Positions 39,054-47,405 of a stretch of 54,486 nt of DNA are shown here, one piece after another. This DNA comes from an uncultured Woeseiaceae bacterium. GTDB lineage: Bacteria; Pseudomonadota; Gammaproteobacteria; Steroidobacterales; Woeseiaceae. Within the stretch, counting starts at the first letter, position 1, and the number at the start of each line of letters is the position of its first letter. The notes beneath the pieces were generated by a model, which saw only the letters and a program-made list of their open reading frames with translations, searched no databases and had not been told where the DNA came from. The DNA is taken from assembly GCA_905480255.1 (NCBI GenBank), contig CAJQPR010000009.1, positions 1 through 54,486 of the forward strand. Reading direction: 5' to 3'. A program made the translations under genes and the position numbers.

Positions 39054-39647
39054 TTGAAACGTTTAATGGCAGCTTTGGTATTTGTCTTTCTCGGCGCGAA
39101 CGCGTTTGCGCAATCCCCTAACGATGTCATTCAATCGGCGTCAGAAGAGCTCACGGCTGCATTGAGCGGTCGTAAGGAAGCGCTCGCTGCAAACCGGGAT
39201 GAGTTGTACGCAACAATTGATAGTATTTTACTTCCTCGTTTCGATCGCAGGTATGCAGCGCAACTGGTTCTTGGCCGGCACTGGCGCGATGCGAATGCCG
39301 AGCAGCGGGATCGATTTATTGCGGCCTTCTATGGGTCGCTTCTGCGCAAATACTCGGATGGGGTTTTGGAATTCAGTCAGGACAGGATTGAGGTTCTGCC
39401 GTTCCGTGGTGATTTGTCAAAGCCCAGGACGACCGTCAAGACAATTGTCACGCTGGATGATGGAACAAAAGTGCCGGTTAATTACGGGATGGTCAACCGA
39501 GATTCGAACTGGCTCATGTTTGACGTGACGATAGAGGGTATCTCCTATGTTCGTAACTTCAGAACAGAACTCAATTCCGAAATCCAGGCGACAGGACTCG
39601 ACGCCGTGATCACGCGTCTCGAGGGTGAGGCGACAACGTCGGAATGA
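39054..39647 (+). CDS. mlaC: Periplasmic phospholipid carrier MlaC
   Basis: A 197-residue Tgt2/MlaC-family protein with a Sec leader (MKRLMAALVFVFLGANAFAQ). The mature domain has LLPRFDRRYAAQLVLGRHWRDA and VNYGMVNRDSNWLMFDVTIEGISYV. MlaC carries phospholipid between MlaA at the outer membrane and MlaD. The start is a TTG with CGGAGACT upstream; an ATG four codons later is possible. Confidence 0.92.
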   Translation: MKRLMAALVFVFLGANAFAQSPNDVIQSASEELTAALSGRKEALAANRDELYATIDSILLPRFDRRYAAQLVLGRHWRDANAEQRDRFIAAFYGSLLRKYSDGVLEFSQDRIEVLPFRGDLSKPRTTVKTIVTLDDGTKVPVNYGMVNRDSNWLMFDVTIEGISYVRNFRTELNSEIQATGLDAVITRLEGEATTSE

Positions 39648-39979
39648 GTGATTTTACGCTCAAGGATTTGGGCGACGGCCGCTTTTCCCTGAGCGGTCGC
39701 ATGACTTTTGATACTGCGGGCGACATCTTGCAAAAGAGCGAAGATTTGTTCGAGCCGCACACGCTGCTGGAGATCGACTTGTCCGGGATCACGCATACCG
39801 ATTCGGCCGGTCTGGCGTTGCTCCTGGAATGGATCACCTGGGCCAATCATACGGTCAGGGAGATACGCTTTGAGGGGATGCCTGAGAAGATTAATGCCAT
39901 TGCCAGAACGACAGAAGTGGAGAGTCTGTTGAGTCGAGGCGAGCGCTGGGTTGGGTTTATTGACGCGCCGGCGGAATAG
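39644..39979 (+). CDS. mlaB: STAS-domain protein MlaB
   Basis: A 111-residue cytoplasmic STAS protein (DLSGITHTDSAGLALLLEWITWA) that stabilises and regulates MlaF. The ATG overlaps the mlaC stop (ATGA). Last gene of the plus-strand mla operon, convergent with mlaA. Confidence 0.88.
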   Translation: MSDFTLKDLGDGRFSLSGRMTFDTAGDILQKSEDLFEPHTLLEIDLSGITHTDSAGLALLLEWITWANHTVREIRFEGMPEKINAIARTTEVESLLSRGERWVGFIDAPAE

Positions 39980-40003
39980 AATCACTTCCAGCCGCATTCA
40001 GTC

Positions 40004-40798
40004 TTACTCGGGTGGGTCCTGCTCCTCCTCTTCTTCTTCGTAGTCGTCTTCGAAGTCCTCATAGAACTCGTCATAGAAATCCTCGTCTTCGGGCGGATTG
40101 CCATCGAATATCAGGAACACGCGATTCTGCAAATAGGATTCTCTCAAAGTCAGGTAGCGGTCGAATGAATCTTCGAGCAGAGTTTCGGCGGTAAATAGTT
40201 GCGCTCGCGCATCAATCGCACGCAAGACGTACAAAGAACGCCGGGTCCGGACGTGACTCACGCTAGATCCAAGGTCCGCATAGAAATTGAGAGGGATCAT
40301 TGTTGCGCCTCTCAGGGTCCGGGGCCCAAGTATAGGTACAGTCACAAAAGGACCGTCAGGTACTCCCCACACAGCCAGCGTCTGTCCAAAATCCTCGCGG
40401 TACGTCTCAAGGCCAAGGTCGGCACCGACATCAACGAATCCGCCGATTCCCCAGATGGTATTTGCGGTGAATCGCCAGGTCTCACTGAAACCTCGTCTGA
40501 TTTTTCCCTGCAAAAAATTGTTGACGATAAACAAGGGGCTCACGAGGTTTTTCGAGAAGTTATTAATTCCGCGCCGCATTGTTGGCGGAACAACTGCTTC
40601 ATAACCTTTCGCAAGCGGTTTGAACGAAAATCTATCGACGTTGTTATTAAATGCGCTTATGCGGCGATTCATCGGTTCCCAGGGGTCCGCCGGGGAGCGC
40701 TCTTCTTTTGGTGCTGCAGGGATAGAGGTTGCACAACCGGACGCCAACATCGCGCAAAGCAACAATGCAACAACTCGATGAGGCAGAAGGCACTTCAT
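40004..40798 (-). CDS. mlaA: Outer-membrane lipoprotein MlaA (VacJ)
   Basis: A 264-residue lipoprotein with lipobox LASGCAT. The MlaA core has DPWEPMNRRISAFNNNVDRF, SPLFIVNNFLQGK, and FGQTLAVWGVPDGPFVTVPILGP. MlaA extracts mislocalised phospholipids from the outer leaflet and passes them to MlaC. Unusually, it ends in a ~28-residue stretch almost entirely of D, E, F and Y. It is convergent with mlaFEDCB, 24 nt away. Confidence 0.94.
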   Translation of the reverse strand: MKCLLPHRVVALLLCAMLASGCATSIPAAPKEERSPADPWEPMNRRISAFNNNVDRFSFKPLAKGYEAVVPPTMRRGINNFSKNLVSPLFIVNNFLQGKIRRGFSETWRFTANTIWGIGGFVDVGADLGLETYREDFGQTLAVWGVPDGPFVTVPILGPRTLRGATMIPLNFYADLGSSVSHVRTRRSLYVLRAIDARAQLFTAETLLEDSFDRYLTLRESYLQNRVFLIFDGNPPEDEDFYDEFYEDFEDDYEEEEEEQDPPE

Positions 40799-40874
40799 AA
40801 CCGTATTACTATTCTTATTGGTTTTTCCGGTCAGGCGAAAAGGTTAGCAGAGCAAGCGCTCATTCCGCCAGTGG

Positions 40875-42368
40875 CTATCCGATCGAGCGGCTTCTCTGCA
40901 ATCGTTGTAGCTGCTCTTCAGACATGAACTCACGAATGAAATCGATACGGGCTTCAAACCGTATACGTTGAATTTCTTCGAGCGCCGGTACCTGCAAGGC
41001 CTGTTGCAGGAAATTTACTCCACCGACGAGATCACCAATCATCAGTCGGTATTCGGCCATGTAGTAGTGCGCTTCGGCAATTTCGCCGGCCTCAATGGCC
41101 GCTTTGGCAATCAGGCGCACCTGCTCGGGCGTGGGCGGTGTGTTGTTCAACAAATCAAGCAACATTTCGTGTGCCAGATCAGCCTGATCTATCTGCAGCA
41201 AAGCCTCAGCGTGGTGAATGGTTAGAGGAAGGTTGCGTGGGAAAAGCTCCTGTCCCATTGCGAACGTTTCCATCGCTTCCGCGACAGCCTCAAGTGCCAT
41301 CTGCGAGTCGGCAAGGCCGATATGGTAGGCGATGATTTCGGGATCCTTGTTAGCCAGTTCTTCGAATATGCGATTGGCCTCGACATTTCGGCCGGCCCGA
41401 AGATAGGCAACAGCCCGTCCATATCTCTCTTCATCGGACTGGTATTCGTAACGCTCACGCTCAAAATACGCGACTGCATCTTCCGGAGTATCCTGGCTGG
41501 CGACTACCAGTCGTGCCCGGGCGATGCCGTAGTTGACGGAATCTGTCGTGTGTACAGGTTGGTAACTCCGCGCGCGACCTCGTGCTTCGGCGATTCGGGC
41601 GCTGCTCACAGGGTGTGTACGGAGAAATTCGGGAAGCCGCTGCTCGATCGGCGTTGTACCACGCGACATCACCTCGAAAAATGAACCCATTCCCTGCGGA
41701 TCAAAACCGGCAGCAGCCAGGGCCGATATTCCGACTCTGTCCGCCTCGTACTCGTTGGACCGCGTGAAGTTGATCTGCTGCTGTGCGGCAGTGCCCTGGG
41801 CAACAGCGATCGCACCCTGCATGACATCACCGCCGCCGCCTGCTGCGCCGGCGAGGATTGCACCGAGCATGATGGCGGTGCTCAGAATACTCTGGCGCTG
41901 ATTCGCGTGGATTCGTCGCGCAATGTGCCGTTGCGTCACGTGGGCTACCTCGTGCGCCAATACGCCGGCCAACTCATCTTCGTTTCTTGTTGCCTCGAGA
42001 AGGCCGGTATGAACACCAATGAAGCCGCCAGGAAGGGCGAACGCATTGATGACGTTGTTATCTACTACAAAAAACGAAAACTCGTGATTGCCCTCGATAT
42101 TGGCCTGCGCCGCTATCCGGTGTCCGATCTCGTTGATGTATTCGGTAACCTGCGGGTCTTCGACCAGTTCTCCGCTGGCTCGAATCTGGCGCATGATGGC
42201 GCGGCCGAGATGGTTCTCGTCACTTTTTGACAGAACAGCATCTGCGGGACTGCCTATGTCCGGCAGATTGATTTCGGCTGCCGGCAGGCCTGCGGCGAGT
42301 GTTAGTCCCGCGGCTGCCAGTATAAGCATCGATTTTTTGAGAAAACCTGACTGCAAGGATCCACTCAC
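40875..42368 (-). CDS. bepA: Periplasmic M48 metalloprotease BepA-like
   Basis: A 497-residue protein with a Sec leader (about 1-31) and an M48 zinc protease domain. The HEVAH motif is in LAHEVAHVTQRHIARR, and the third ligand lies in the NEYEADRVGI block. A C-terminal TPR region (about 300-480) follows. BepA assists or degrades stalled LptD and other outer-membrane assembly substrates. The start is a GTG at 42368. The 155 nt to bcp hold no gene. Confidence 0.92.
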   Translation of the reverse strand: MSGSLQSGFLKKSMLILAAAGLTLAAGLPAAEINLPDIGSPADAVLSKSDENHLGRAIMRQIRASGELVEDPQVTEYINEIGHRIAAQANIEGNHEFSFFVVDNNVINAFALPGGFIGVHTGLLEATRNEDELAGVLAHEVAHVTQRHIARRIHANQRQSILSTAIMLGAILAGAAGGGGDVMQGAIAVAQGTAAQQQINFTRSNEYEADRVGISALAAAGFDPQGMGSFFEVMSRGTTPIEQRLPEFLRTHPVSSARIAEARGRARSYQPVHTTDSVNYGIARARLVVASQDTPEDAVAYFERERYEYQSDEERYGRAVAYLRAGRNVEANRIFEELANKDPEIIAYHIGLADSQMALEAVAEAMETFAMGQELFPRNLPLTIHHAEALLQIDQADLAHEMLLDLLNNTPPTPEQVRLIAKAAIEAGEIAEAHYYMAEYRLMIGDLVGGVNFLQQALQVPALEEIQRIRFEARIDFIREFMSEEQLQRLQRSRSIG

Positions 42369-42523
42369 GACATGTATTCACTGGAATCCGACCACCGGGG
42401 CCGGCACACGTTCCCAATCATACTATTTACAGGTTGCGGGTGAGCGAAAAAATGCGCTTCCGGGATAATTTCTATTTGACAGAAGCTATTGATTTAAAGG
42501 GAATAATCGGACTTTCTGATCGC

Positions 42524-42991
42524 TTAACAATTCTTTACGGCGTCGAGCACTTCATCAGCATGTCCCTTAACCCTCACTTTGCGCCATTCTTTGCGCAATT
42601 TGCCATTGTCGTCGATCAGGAACGTGCTGCGTTCGATGCCCATGAATTTGCGTCCATACAGGGACTTTTCCTTGATGACGTCAAACTGTTTGCACAGTTT
42701 TTCTTCCGGATCGGACAGGAGGTCAAAAGGGAATTCCTGCTTGGCCTTAAATTTCTCATGGGAGGCCACGCTGTCTCGTGACACGCCCAGAATTACCGTT
42801 TTCTGCCGCTTGAACTTCGCGTGAAGATCTCGAAAATCCTGCCCTTCGGTTGTACAGCCCGGGGTAGCATCTTTTGGGTAAAAGTAGATGACGACATTAT
42901 TGCCACGAAGCGACTTCAGTTGAATAGTCTGATTGCCTGTCGCGGCACATTTGAAATCCTTAACAACGCGATTGAGTGTAGGTGCTGCCAC
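42524..42991 (-). CDS. bcp: Thiol peroxidase of the Bcp/PrxQ family
   Basis: A 155-residue peroxiredoxin reducing hydroperoxides with thioredoxin. The peroxidatic cysteine is in DATPGCTTEGQDF. The resolving cysteine that E. coli Bcp has five residues later is absent. A later LCKQFD cysteine might serve, or the enzyme is 1-Cys. The GTG at 42991 was chosen because AGGAG lies 8 nt upstream; the TTG at 42997 is too close to that site. Confidence 0.92.
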   Translation of the reverse strand: MAAPTLNRVVKDFKCAATGNQTIQLKSLRGNNVVIYFYPKDATPGCTTEGQDFRDLHAKFKRQKTVILGVSRDSVASHEKFKAKQEFPFDLLSDPEEKLCKQFDVIKEKSLYGRKFMGIERSTFLIDDNGKLRKEWRKVRVKGHADEVLDAVKNC

Positions 42992-43016
42992 TACCAAGTC
43001 TCCTGAGGTTTGATAT

Positions 43017-43547
43017 TCATGATTTGACGGGTTCGAGGATCGAATCCAGGTTCAACCGTTCGCACAGGTCGTGAAAATCGTCCCGTAGCTGCCCGATCGG
43101 CACAGACGCCCGGATGCTCAAGGTCATCTGTACTGAAAACATCGGTGCGCCGGTATGAGGCGCCGCATATCGGCGCGTTGCAAGATCGCAGATTTCGATA
43201 TTGCGGCTCGCAAAAAAATCAGAAAGCTGGAAAACGATTCCAGGTTGATCGAGGCAAACAACGTCGACACCATAGGGTATGCAATCTTCGTGGTCGTTGC
43301 GGCCTCCGGTCTTTTTCAGGTTGATGACCAGGTTATGCGTCTTGCTCAGATCTTCGAGTGCCTTCTCGAGCTTTGCGGGCGTGTGCCAGTTGCCGGAAAT
43401 CAGCATCAAAACCGCGAACTCGGCGCCCAATGATGTCATTCGGCTTTCTTCGATATTGCCGCCACAATCGAAAATCGACTTGCTGATATCCTTGACGACG
43501 CCCGGTCGGTCAGTGCCAACTGCTGATAAAACAATAAGTTGAGACAT
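43017..43547 (-). CDS. gcvR: Glycine cleavage system repressor-like ACT-domain protein GcvR
   Basis: A 176-residue protein with two ACT domains (about 3-75: LIVLSAVGTDRPGVVKDISKSI; about 90-170: VCLDQPGIVFQLSDFFASRNIEI). In E. coli GcvR binds GcvA to repress gcvTHP and responds to glycine. Location next to bcp is common in gammaproteobacteria. Confidence 0.9.
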   Translation of the reverse strand: MSQLIVLSAVGTDRPGVVKDISKSIFDCGGNIEESRMTSLGAEFAVLMLISGNWHTPAKLEKALEDLSKTHNLVINLKKTGGRNDHEDCIPYGVDVVCLDQPGIVFQLSDFFASRNIEICDLATRRYAAPHTGAPMFSVQMTLSIRASVPIGQLRDDFHDLCERLNLDSILEPVKS

Positions 43548-43722
43548 ATATCTAGAATTTACCTAGTTAGTGTTTTGCCCTGTATCTGAGGACTTGGATA
43601 ACTGCCAGATCGGGCATGATGCCGTTACCGTCTTCGTCTTGCCAGTCACCTGTCAGAACAGTAACATCGCGTGCCTTATTTATGGCGCGGATATTCACCG
43701 GCAAATGTTGGTCTTAGCAAGA

Positions 43723-44022
43723 ATGCGAACTCATCTGTTTAGAGTCATCCTTACCAGCTCGGCGAGAGTTATCTCTGTTTTGGCTATCGCACTGATGCTG
43801 GGCGCCTGCGCCGGTTCAGAAAACTGTGATGAGGTGCAGTTTTACGAGGTTGCCGAATTGGGCAAACGCATCGACGTGCCCGATGATCTCGATAACATCA
43901 CAGGTCAACGCGAAATGGTGATTCCGGAAGCGTCGCCGCGACCGCCACGCGAACCCGGGACATGTCTGGACCGACCACCGACACTGAGAACGGGCGAGAC
44001 AGAGACTGAGACTGAAAGTTGA
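43723..44022 (+). CDS. Small predicted lipoprotein, function unknown
   Basis: A 99-residue frame with a leader (MRTHLFRVILTSSARVISV) and lipobox LMLGACAG, followed by a short mature part with three cysteines (ENCDEVQ, GTCLD), proline-rich in the middle and ending in a TETETES tail. I do not recognise a family. An ATG at 43705 is an alternative start. The frame opens further upstream to 43570, but that part looks non-coding. It lies between gcvR and the tRNA-Ser region. Confidence 0.6.
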   Translation: MRTHLFRVILTSSARVISVLAIALMLGACAGSENCDEVQFYEVAELGKRIDVPDDLDNITGQREMVIPEASPRPPREPGTCLDRPPTLRTGETETETES

Positions 44023-44069
44023 GTCAACGCGCTTGCTCGCGATGATTAAACACGCGGCAATTTTAGATC

Positions 44070-44142
44070 GGAGAGGTGGATGAGCGGCTTAAGGCGCTCG
44101 CTTGGAAAGCGAGTGTACGTTTATAGCGTACCGCGGGTTCGA
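44070..44142 (+). pseudogene. Truncated tRNA-Ser(GGA) copy
   Basis: The 73 nt match the first 73 nt of the intact tRNA-Ser at 44267-44339 with a single mismatch (A for C at position 11). They include the acceptor 5' strand, D arm, the GGA anticodon arm, the variable arm and half of the T arm. The sequence then diverges into a GC-rich inverted repeat (GGCCGGC-TCA-GCCGGCC). No CCTCTCC acceptor strand or CCA follows, so it cannot fold as a complete tRNA. Confidence 0.88.
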
Positions 44143-44266
44143 TCCGAGGCCGGCTCAGCCGGCCGACAAACGCGCAACGAACGAAGTGAGTGAGCGCCCG
44201 CTTGACGGGTGAGTCGCCGGAGGCGACGAATCATCCCGCCGATTGAAGGGTGGGAAGAACATGATG

Positions 44267-44357
<91 letters not shown>

Positions 44358-44693
44358 CTTATCAATCGTAAGATATTGTAATAATTGATAATAGTGATTT
44401 TAATTCACTGTCGGTATCACAAGAAATACCACATAAACTTTCTGTGCCTTGCCTAGATTGTGCTTTTGGCCTCTAGCCACAAATAAGCCAGCTCAGCCTT
44501 CTCCCCACCAATCCGGCCTCAATAAATGCCTGTTCTATCAGGTCCTCGAAATCAGAATCGTGGATGCTCGCTACCAGGAGGTCCGCAATATCGCAGTGAA
44601 GGCATGGCATTGCCAGAGCATGACCTGCTTACAGGGATGACTCAGCCTGCAAAAGTGGGCATGTTATGCAGAAATCATTCTGGCGGCGGGAAT
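44358..44693 (+). other. Gene-free stretch after tRNA-Ser
   Basis: The first 60 nt are AT-rich with an 8-nt inverted repeat TTATCAAT/ATTGATAA (44359-44391) and a smaller AGTGA/TCACT hairpin (44393-44409), without a clear U-tract. The rest holds only short frames without recognisable protein features. I see no gene here. Confidence 0.5.
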
Positions 44694-44772
44694 GTCCGCT
44701 CTCACCAATAGCGGACGCGCAAAAGGCTGGTTTTCGGCAAGGTTGACCGACTGCTTTCGGCCAAGAGCGGAC
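44694..44772 (+). repeat. Dispersed hairpin repeat, interval 1 (two units)
   Basis: Unit one (44694-44716) is a perfect hairpin with arms GTCCGCT and AGCGGAC. Unit two (44749-44772) has GACTGCTTT, loop CGGCCA and AGAGCGGAC. The pitch is 55 nt. The last base of unit two is also the first base of the stop codon of the next gene (44772-44774). Confidence 0.85.
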
Positions 44773-45239
44773 TATTCTGTCGTAGCCAATATAGAATCCA
44801 AATAGCTTTTGAAAGCAGGAGAGAAGCCCTCTCGCCCCTCACCCCAGAACCATCGGCCTCCAGACTGTTGCAGCAGCATCCGGTAGTGGCCGTCCCAGCC
44901 TTGCCAAATATTGTCTTCCATCATTCCGCTTTCGTGCGTGAGAAATGCAAACTCCCAGGCATTGAACTTGTCGGCAAGATACGAACTGAACTGAGCCTGC
45001 TGCACGGCTGACAATTTGCCCGCGTCATCTAAAGAAATGATGTATGCCGCAGCAAAATCCGGGTCTTTAAACCAATCAGTCGTAGCCTGATCCAATGCCA
45101 CCAATGCTTGATGGTTCGCAACCATTACTGCATTCGTATTCTGGTTAACGCTGACTCCCACATAGATCAATGAAATCACAACGGCGATTGCCCCGATAAT
45201 TTCCGCAGCTAACGCGTACTCTTTTAAGCGTCTCGTCAC
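44772..45239 (-). CDS. Single-TM protein of unknown function, paralogue 1 of 3
   Basis: A 155-residue protein with one N-terminal TM segment (EYALAAEIIGAIAVVISLI, about 7-29), then YVGVSVNQNTNAV and a soluble helical part with acidic and tryptophan-rich blocks (ATTDWFKDPDFAA, WEFAFLTHESG, DNIWQGWDGHYR, GGRWFWGEGREGFSPAFKSYLDSI). I do not recognise a named family. It shares layout and the EIIG-IAVV-SLI-VG-N/Q motif with the genes at 45414 and 49042. The start is a GTG behind AAGAG. It is flanked by hairpin repeats on both sides. Confidence 0.75.
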   Translation of the reverse strand: MTRRLKEYALAAEIIGAIAVVISLIYVGVSVNQNTNAVMVANHQALVALDQATTDWFKDPDFAAAYIISLDDAGKLSAVQQAQFSSYLADKFNAWEFAFLTHESGMMEDNIWQGWDGHYRMLLQQSGGRWFWGEGREGFSPAFKSYLDSILATTE

Positions 45240-45293
45240 AATTCATGCTCTTTTTGTGGGCCAAAGCAGGATTAAGTCAGGCAGTTGGCAAAG

Positions 45294-45364
45294 GTCCGCT
45301 TTGGGTCATTAGCAGCCTGTTAGTAGTTCAGCAGGCCAGGGGCCACTTTAAGCCAGAAGCAGTC
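45294..45364 (+). repeat. Dispersed hairpin repeat, interval 2 (two units)
   Basis: Unit one (45294-45317) reads GTCCGCTTT, loop GGGTCA, TTAGCAGCC. Unit two (45341-45364) reads GGCCACTTT, AAGCCA, GAAGCAGTC. The pitch is 47 nt. It lies between the first and second array genes. Confidence 0.85.
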
Positions 45365-45413
45365 ATCCCGGAGTCATCTTAGGCCAATTTTTCCGTCCTA
45401 ATCTTCGTCCGAT

Positions 45414-45911
45414 CTAAAGCTCATCAGGAATCTCCGATTCATATATTTGGAATACATCCGCAAAGTACTCGAGACTTCGGTTGCCAAATCCAATCTGGTA
45501 TTTCAAATAAATATATTTGTAACCTGGCCAATTCCACCGCGCTCGATAAAAGGTATCCCATGCCTTCCAGTCCGACTCGCTCAAATTTCCGATTAGATAC
45601 GAGTCATATGTGTTCTCCCATATTGCAAGCCTGGGAAGTGCGATATTCGTAAATCTATCCAACTCTTGATCGCTAAGTGATTCTGGGTCGCGCTCACCTC
45701 TATAGATGAGATCGGATAATTCCGGACTCTCGGCGATTCGGATACTTAAACTGGCGTTCGACAAGTCCGCTTCGATGTCGCTAATAAGCTGGAGTTGCTC
45801 TGAAGCTTGCCGCAACTCGAGCCCAACGAAAATAAGTGATGCAACAACAGCAATGCTACCGATGATTTCGGCAATACTTGCCCACTCTGCCAATCTAAAT
45901 TTCTGTGCCAT
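45414..45911 (-). CDS. Single-TM protein of unknown function, paralogue 2 of 3
   Basis: A 165-residue protein starting MAQKFRLAEWAS, with a TM segment IAEIIGSIAVVASLIFVGL (about 12-32), then ELRQASEQLQL and a helical soluble domain with LSDQELDRFTNIALPRLAIW, ENTYDSYLIGNLSESDWKAW and NWPGYKYIYLK. Function unknown; paralogous to the genes at 44772 and 49042. The ATG at 45911 was chosen because AAAAGG precedes it. The open frame continues to 46187, but those codons are made of hairpin-repeat DNA and are not credible protein. Confidence 0.75.
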   Translation of the reverse strand: MAQKFRLAEWASIAEIIGSIAVVASLIFVGLELRQASEQLQLISDIEADLSNASLSIRIAESPELSDLIYRGERDPESLSDQELDRFTNIALPRLAIWENTYDSYLIGNLSESDWKAWDTFYRARWNWPGYKYIYLKYQIGFGNRSLEYFADVFQIYESEIPDEL

Positions 45912-45928
45912 CAGCCTTTTGAACAGAT

Positions 45929-45998
45929 GTCCGCTATGCGCCAATACCGACAGTGTAGTCGATTCCTGGTAAGCAGCAACTTTCGGCCGGTAGCGGTC
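45929..45998 (+). repeat. Dispersed hairpin repeat, interval 3a (two divergent units)
   Basis: Unit one (45929-45951) begins GTCCGCTAT and ends ACCGAC. Unit two (45975-45998) has ACTTTCGGCC then GGTAGCGGTC. The pitch is 46 nt. It sits just upstream of the ATG of the gene at 45414-45911 and is more eroded than other copies. Confidence 0.65.
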
Positions 45999-46117
45999 AC
46001 GCACCAGACCCAGCGCCAAGAACCTTGCAACCGGGAGTGGTTCCCTTGGCCGCGAGTTCAGTTTCCATGTACTCCCTGTGAGCGCGAAACCCGCTGACGC
46101 TTCTGCAAATTGCGAGT

Positions 46118-46185
46118 GGCCGCTTTGGGTCAAAAGCAGCCACTCGCCACTCAAGATTAGGGGCTGACTTCGGCCAGATGCGGTC
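46118..46185 (+). repeat. Dispersed hairpin repeat, interval 3b (two units)
   Basis: Unit one (46118-46141) is GGCCGCTTT, GGGTCA, AAAGCAGCC. Unit two (46162-46185) is GGCTGACTT, CGGCCA, GATGCGGTC. The pitch is 44 nt, and the spacer begins ACTCGCCACTCAA, which recurs at 47971 and, with one difference, at 49676. From 46186 to 46508 I see no gene, only short unsupported frames. Confidence 0.85.
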
Positions 46186-46508
46186 ATTACGAGCTTATCT
46201 CAATCGCCCATAATTCCGCGGCAAGATCACATTACATATGCGTAAGGAAATTAGCATCATTGCACATTGCTGCGGGGTTCCGAAACCTCGCAGACTGTGG
46301 TGTTTTCATTGCAGAGTCGTTCAACAGAATGGCCGGTCCGATCCGCTGAATGAGCTTTACCCCGACGTCGAGCCACCTGGCAGCATTGCCGAGATCAGGC
46401 GATCTATACTTAGACCAGTTTCTATGTACTGAAGCTACAGCAAGCGCCAATATTGTGAAATAATCCAACTGTTCAAGACCAACAACAATCAAATTATTGG
46501 GGTCATTA

Positions 46509-47261
46509 ATGAAAAGCGTATTGATCGCACTTACGACAAGTGTAGTGCTCGTCGCAATGCCGGCCTGGTCGCAGGAGGTGTCGGAATTCCTTTTGCAGGA
46601 TCCGGCATCCATGGGCGAAGGATGGCTAGGGTTCACCGATGTCGGCTTCCTAGTCGGCGCAACATTGACGCTCTTCCTCGCTGTCATTCTTGCCGCCATC
46701 ATCGCCTACCATCCCAAGCACGGACAAACGGCGGACACGCTGGCAGAGATCGAAGCGCCGAAGGTCTACATCATGTACGCCGTGATCGGGGCCATTATCG
46801 GCATCATGGTGGTCAAGTACGGCCTGGTGGTGGGCTTTGTACTTTTCGGGATCGGTGGGTTGATCCGTTTCCGCACGAGCCTCCGGTCTGCTAGCCTGAC
46901 CGGCCGTGTAATTTTCACCACGCTCATAGGTTTATCGTGCGGCCTGGACCTTCCGCACGTTGCCGTATTGGCGACAGTATTTGCCTACGTGCTTATCTAC
47001 ATCCTCGATGCGAATGTCGCGTATCGTATAGACATCAGATCGCTCCCGTCGAAGCATGTCGCCGAGGCGGCGGCGGCGTATCGAGCGCTGCTCGAGCAAG
47101 AGGACTGCCGCATCGTGAGCGAGAAGAAAGATCTGGGGAAGAAAAGAGTCACGTTCATCTTCCGAACCTCAAAGCACCCTACACACCGCTATCTGCAGGA
47201 TCTGCTCGAAACACAGATCGATGGATCATTGAAGGGTTCTGTCAACTGGGAGATCGACTAG
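46509..47261 (+). CDS. Membrane protein resembling DUF4956/MgtC-type proteins
   Basis: A 250-residue protein with a probable cleavable leader (MKSVLIALTTSVVLVAMPAWSQ). A TM segment at about 40-60 is followed by a cluster of three or four short TM segments (IMYAVIGAIIGIMVVKYG, VGFVLFGIGGLIRFRTS, VIFTTLIGLSCGLDLPHVA, TVFAYVLIYIL). A soluble alpha/beta C-terminal domain closes it (about 175-250, with VSEKKDLGKKRVTFIFRTS). The G-x-G-x-x-RFRT block recalls DUF4956/MgtC membrane proteins, but this is similarity by eye. The ATG at 46509 fits the leader. It is the only plus-strand gene in the array. Confidence 0.6.
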   Translation: MKSVLIALTTSVVLVAMPAWSQEVSEFLLQDPASMGEGWLGFTDVGFLVGATLTLFLAVILAAIIAYHPKHGQTADTLAEIEAPKVYIMYAVIGAIIGIMVVKYGLVVGFVLFGIGGLIRFRTSLRSASLTGRVIFTTLIGLSCGLDLPHVAVLATVFAYVLIYILDANVAYRIDIRSLPSKHVAEAAAAYRALLEQEDCRIVSEKKDLGKKRVTFIFRTSKHPTHRYLQDLLETQIDGSLKGSVNWEID

Positions 47262-47292
47262 ATTGGAAATTTCAGCCGCAGTTATTCTTCAT

Positions 47293-47363
47293 GTCCGATT
47301 TGGGTGAAAAGCAGCCTCTGAACCCCATTCTAGCTCAGCGGCTGCTTTCGGCCAGAAGTGGAC
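47293..47363 (+). repeat. Dispersed hairpin repeat, interval 4 (two units)
   Basis: Unit one (47293-47316) is GTCCGATTT, GGGTGA, AAAGCAGCC. Unit two (47340-47363) is GGCTGCTTT, CGGCCA, GAAGTGGAC. The pitch is 47 nt. The spacer ends CATTCTAGCTCAGC and is nearly the same as the spacer at 47923-47945, so the gene at 47406-47855 is flanked by direct copies of a ~70-nt element. Confidence 0.88.
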
Positions 47364-47405
47364 GCAGCGCTTTAGTCGCCGATGTTTGCCAAGTGAGGAT
47401 TTCAA

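Noticed and set aside
43570-43722. Upstream extension of the small lipoprotein gene at 43723
   Set aside because: The extra codons would place the leader deep inside the protein, and no ribosome-binding site supports the earlier start.
46232-46702. Minus-strand open frame of 156 codons upstream of and across the DUF4956/MgtC-like gene
   Set aside because: It overlaps the leader and first TM of a better supported plus-strand gene and has no recognisable domain or good ribosome-binding site.
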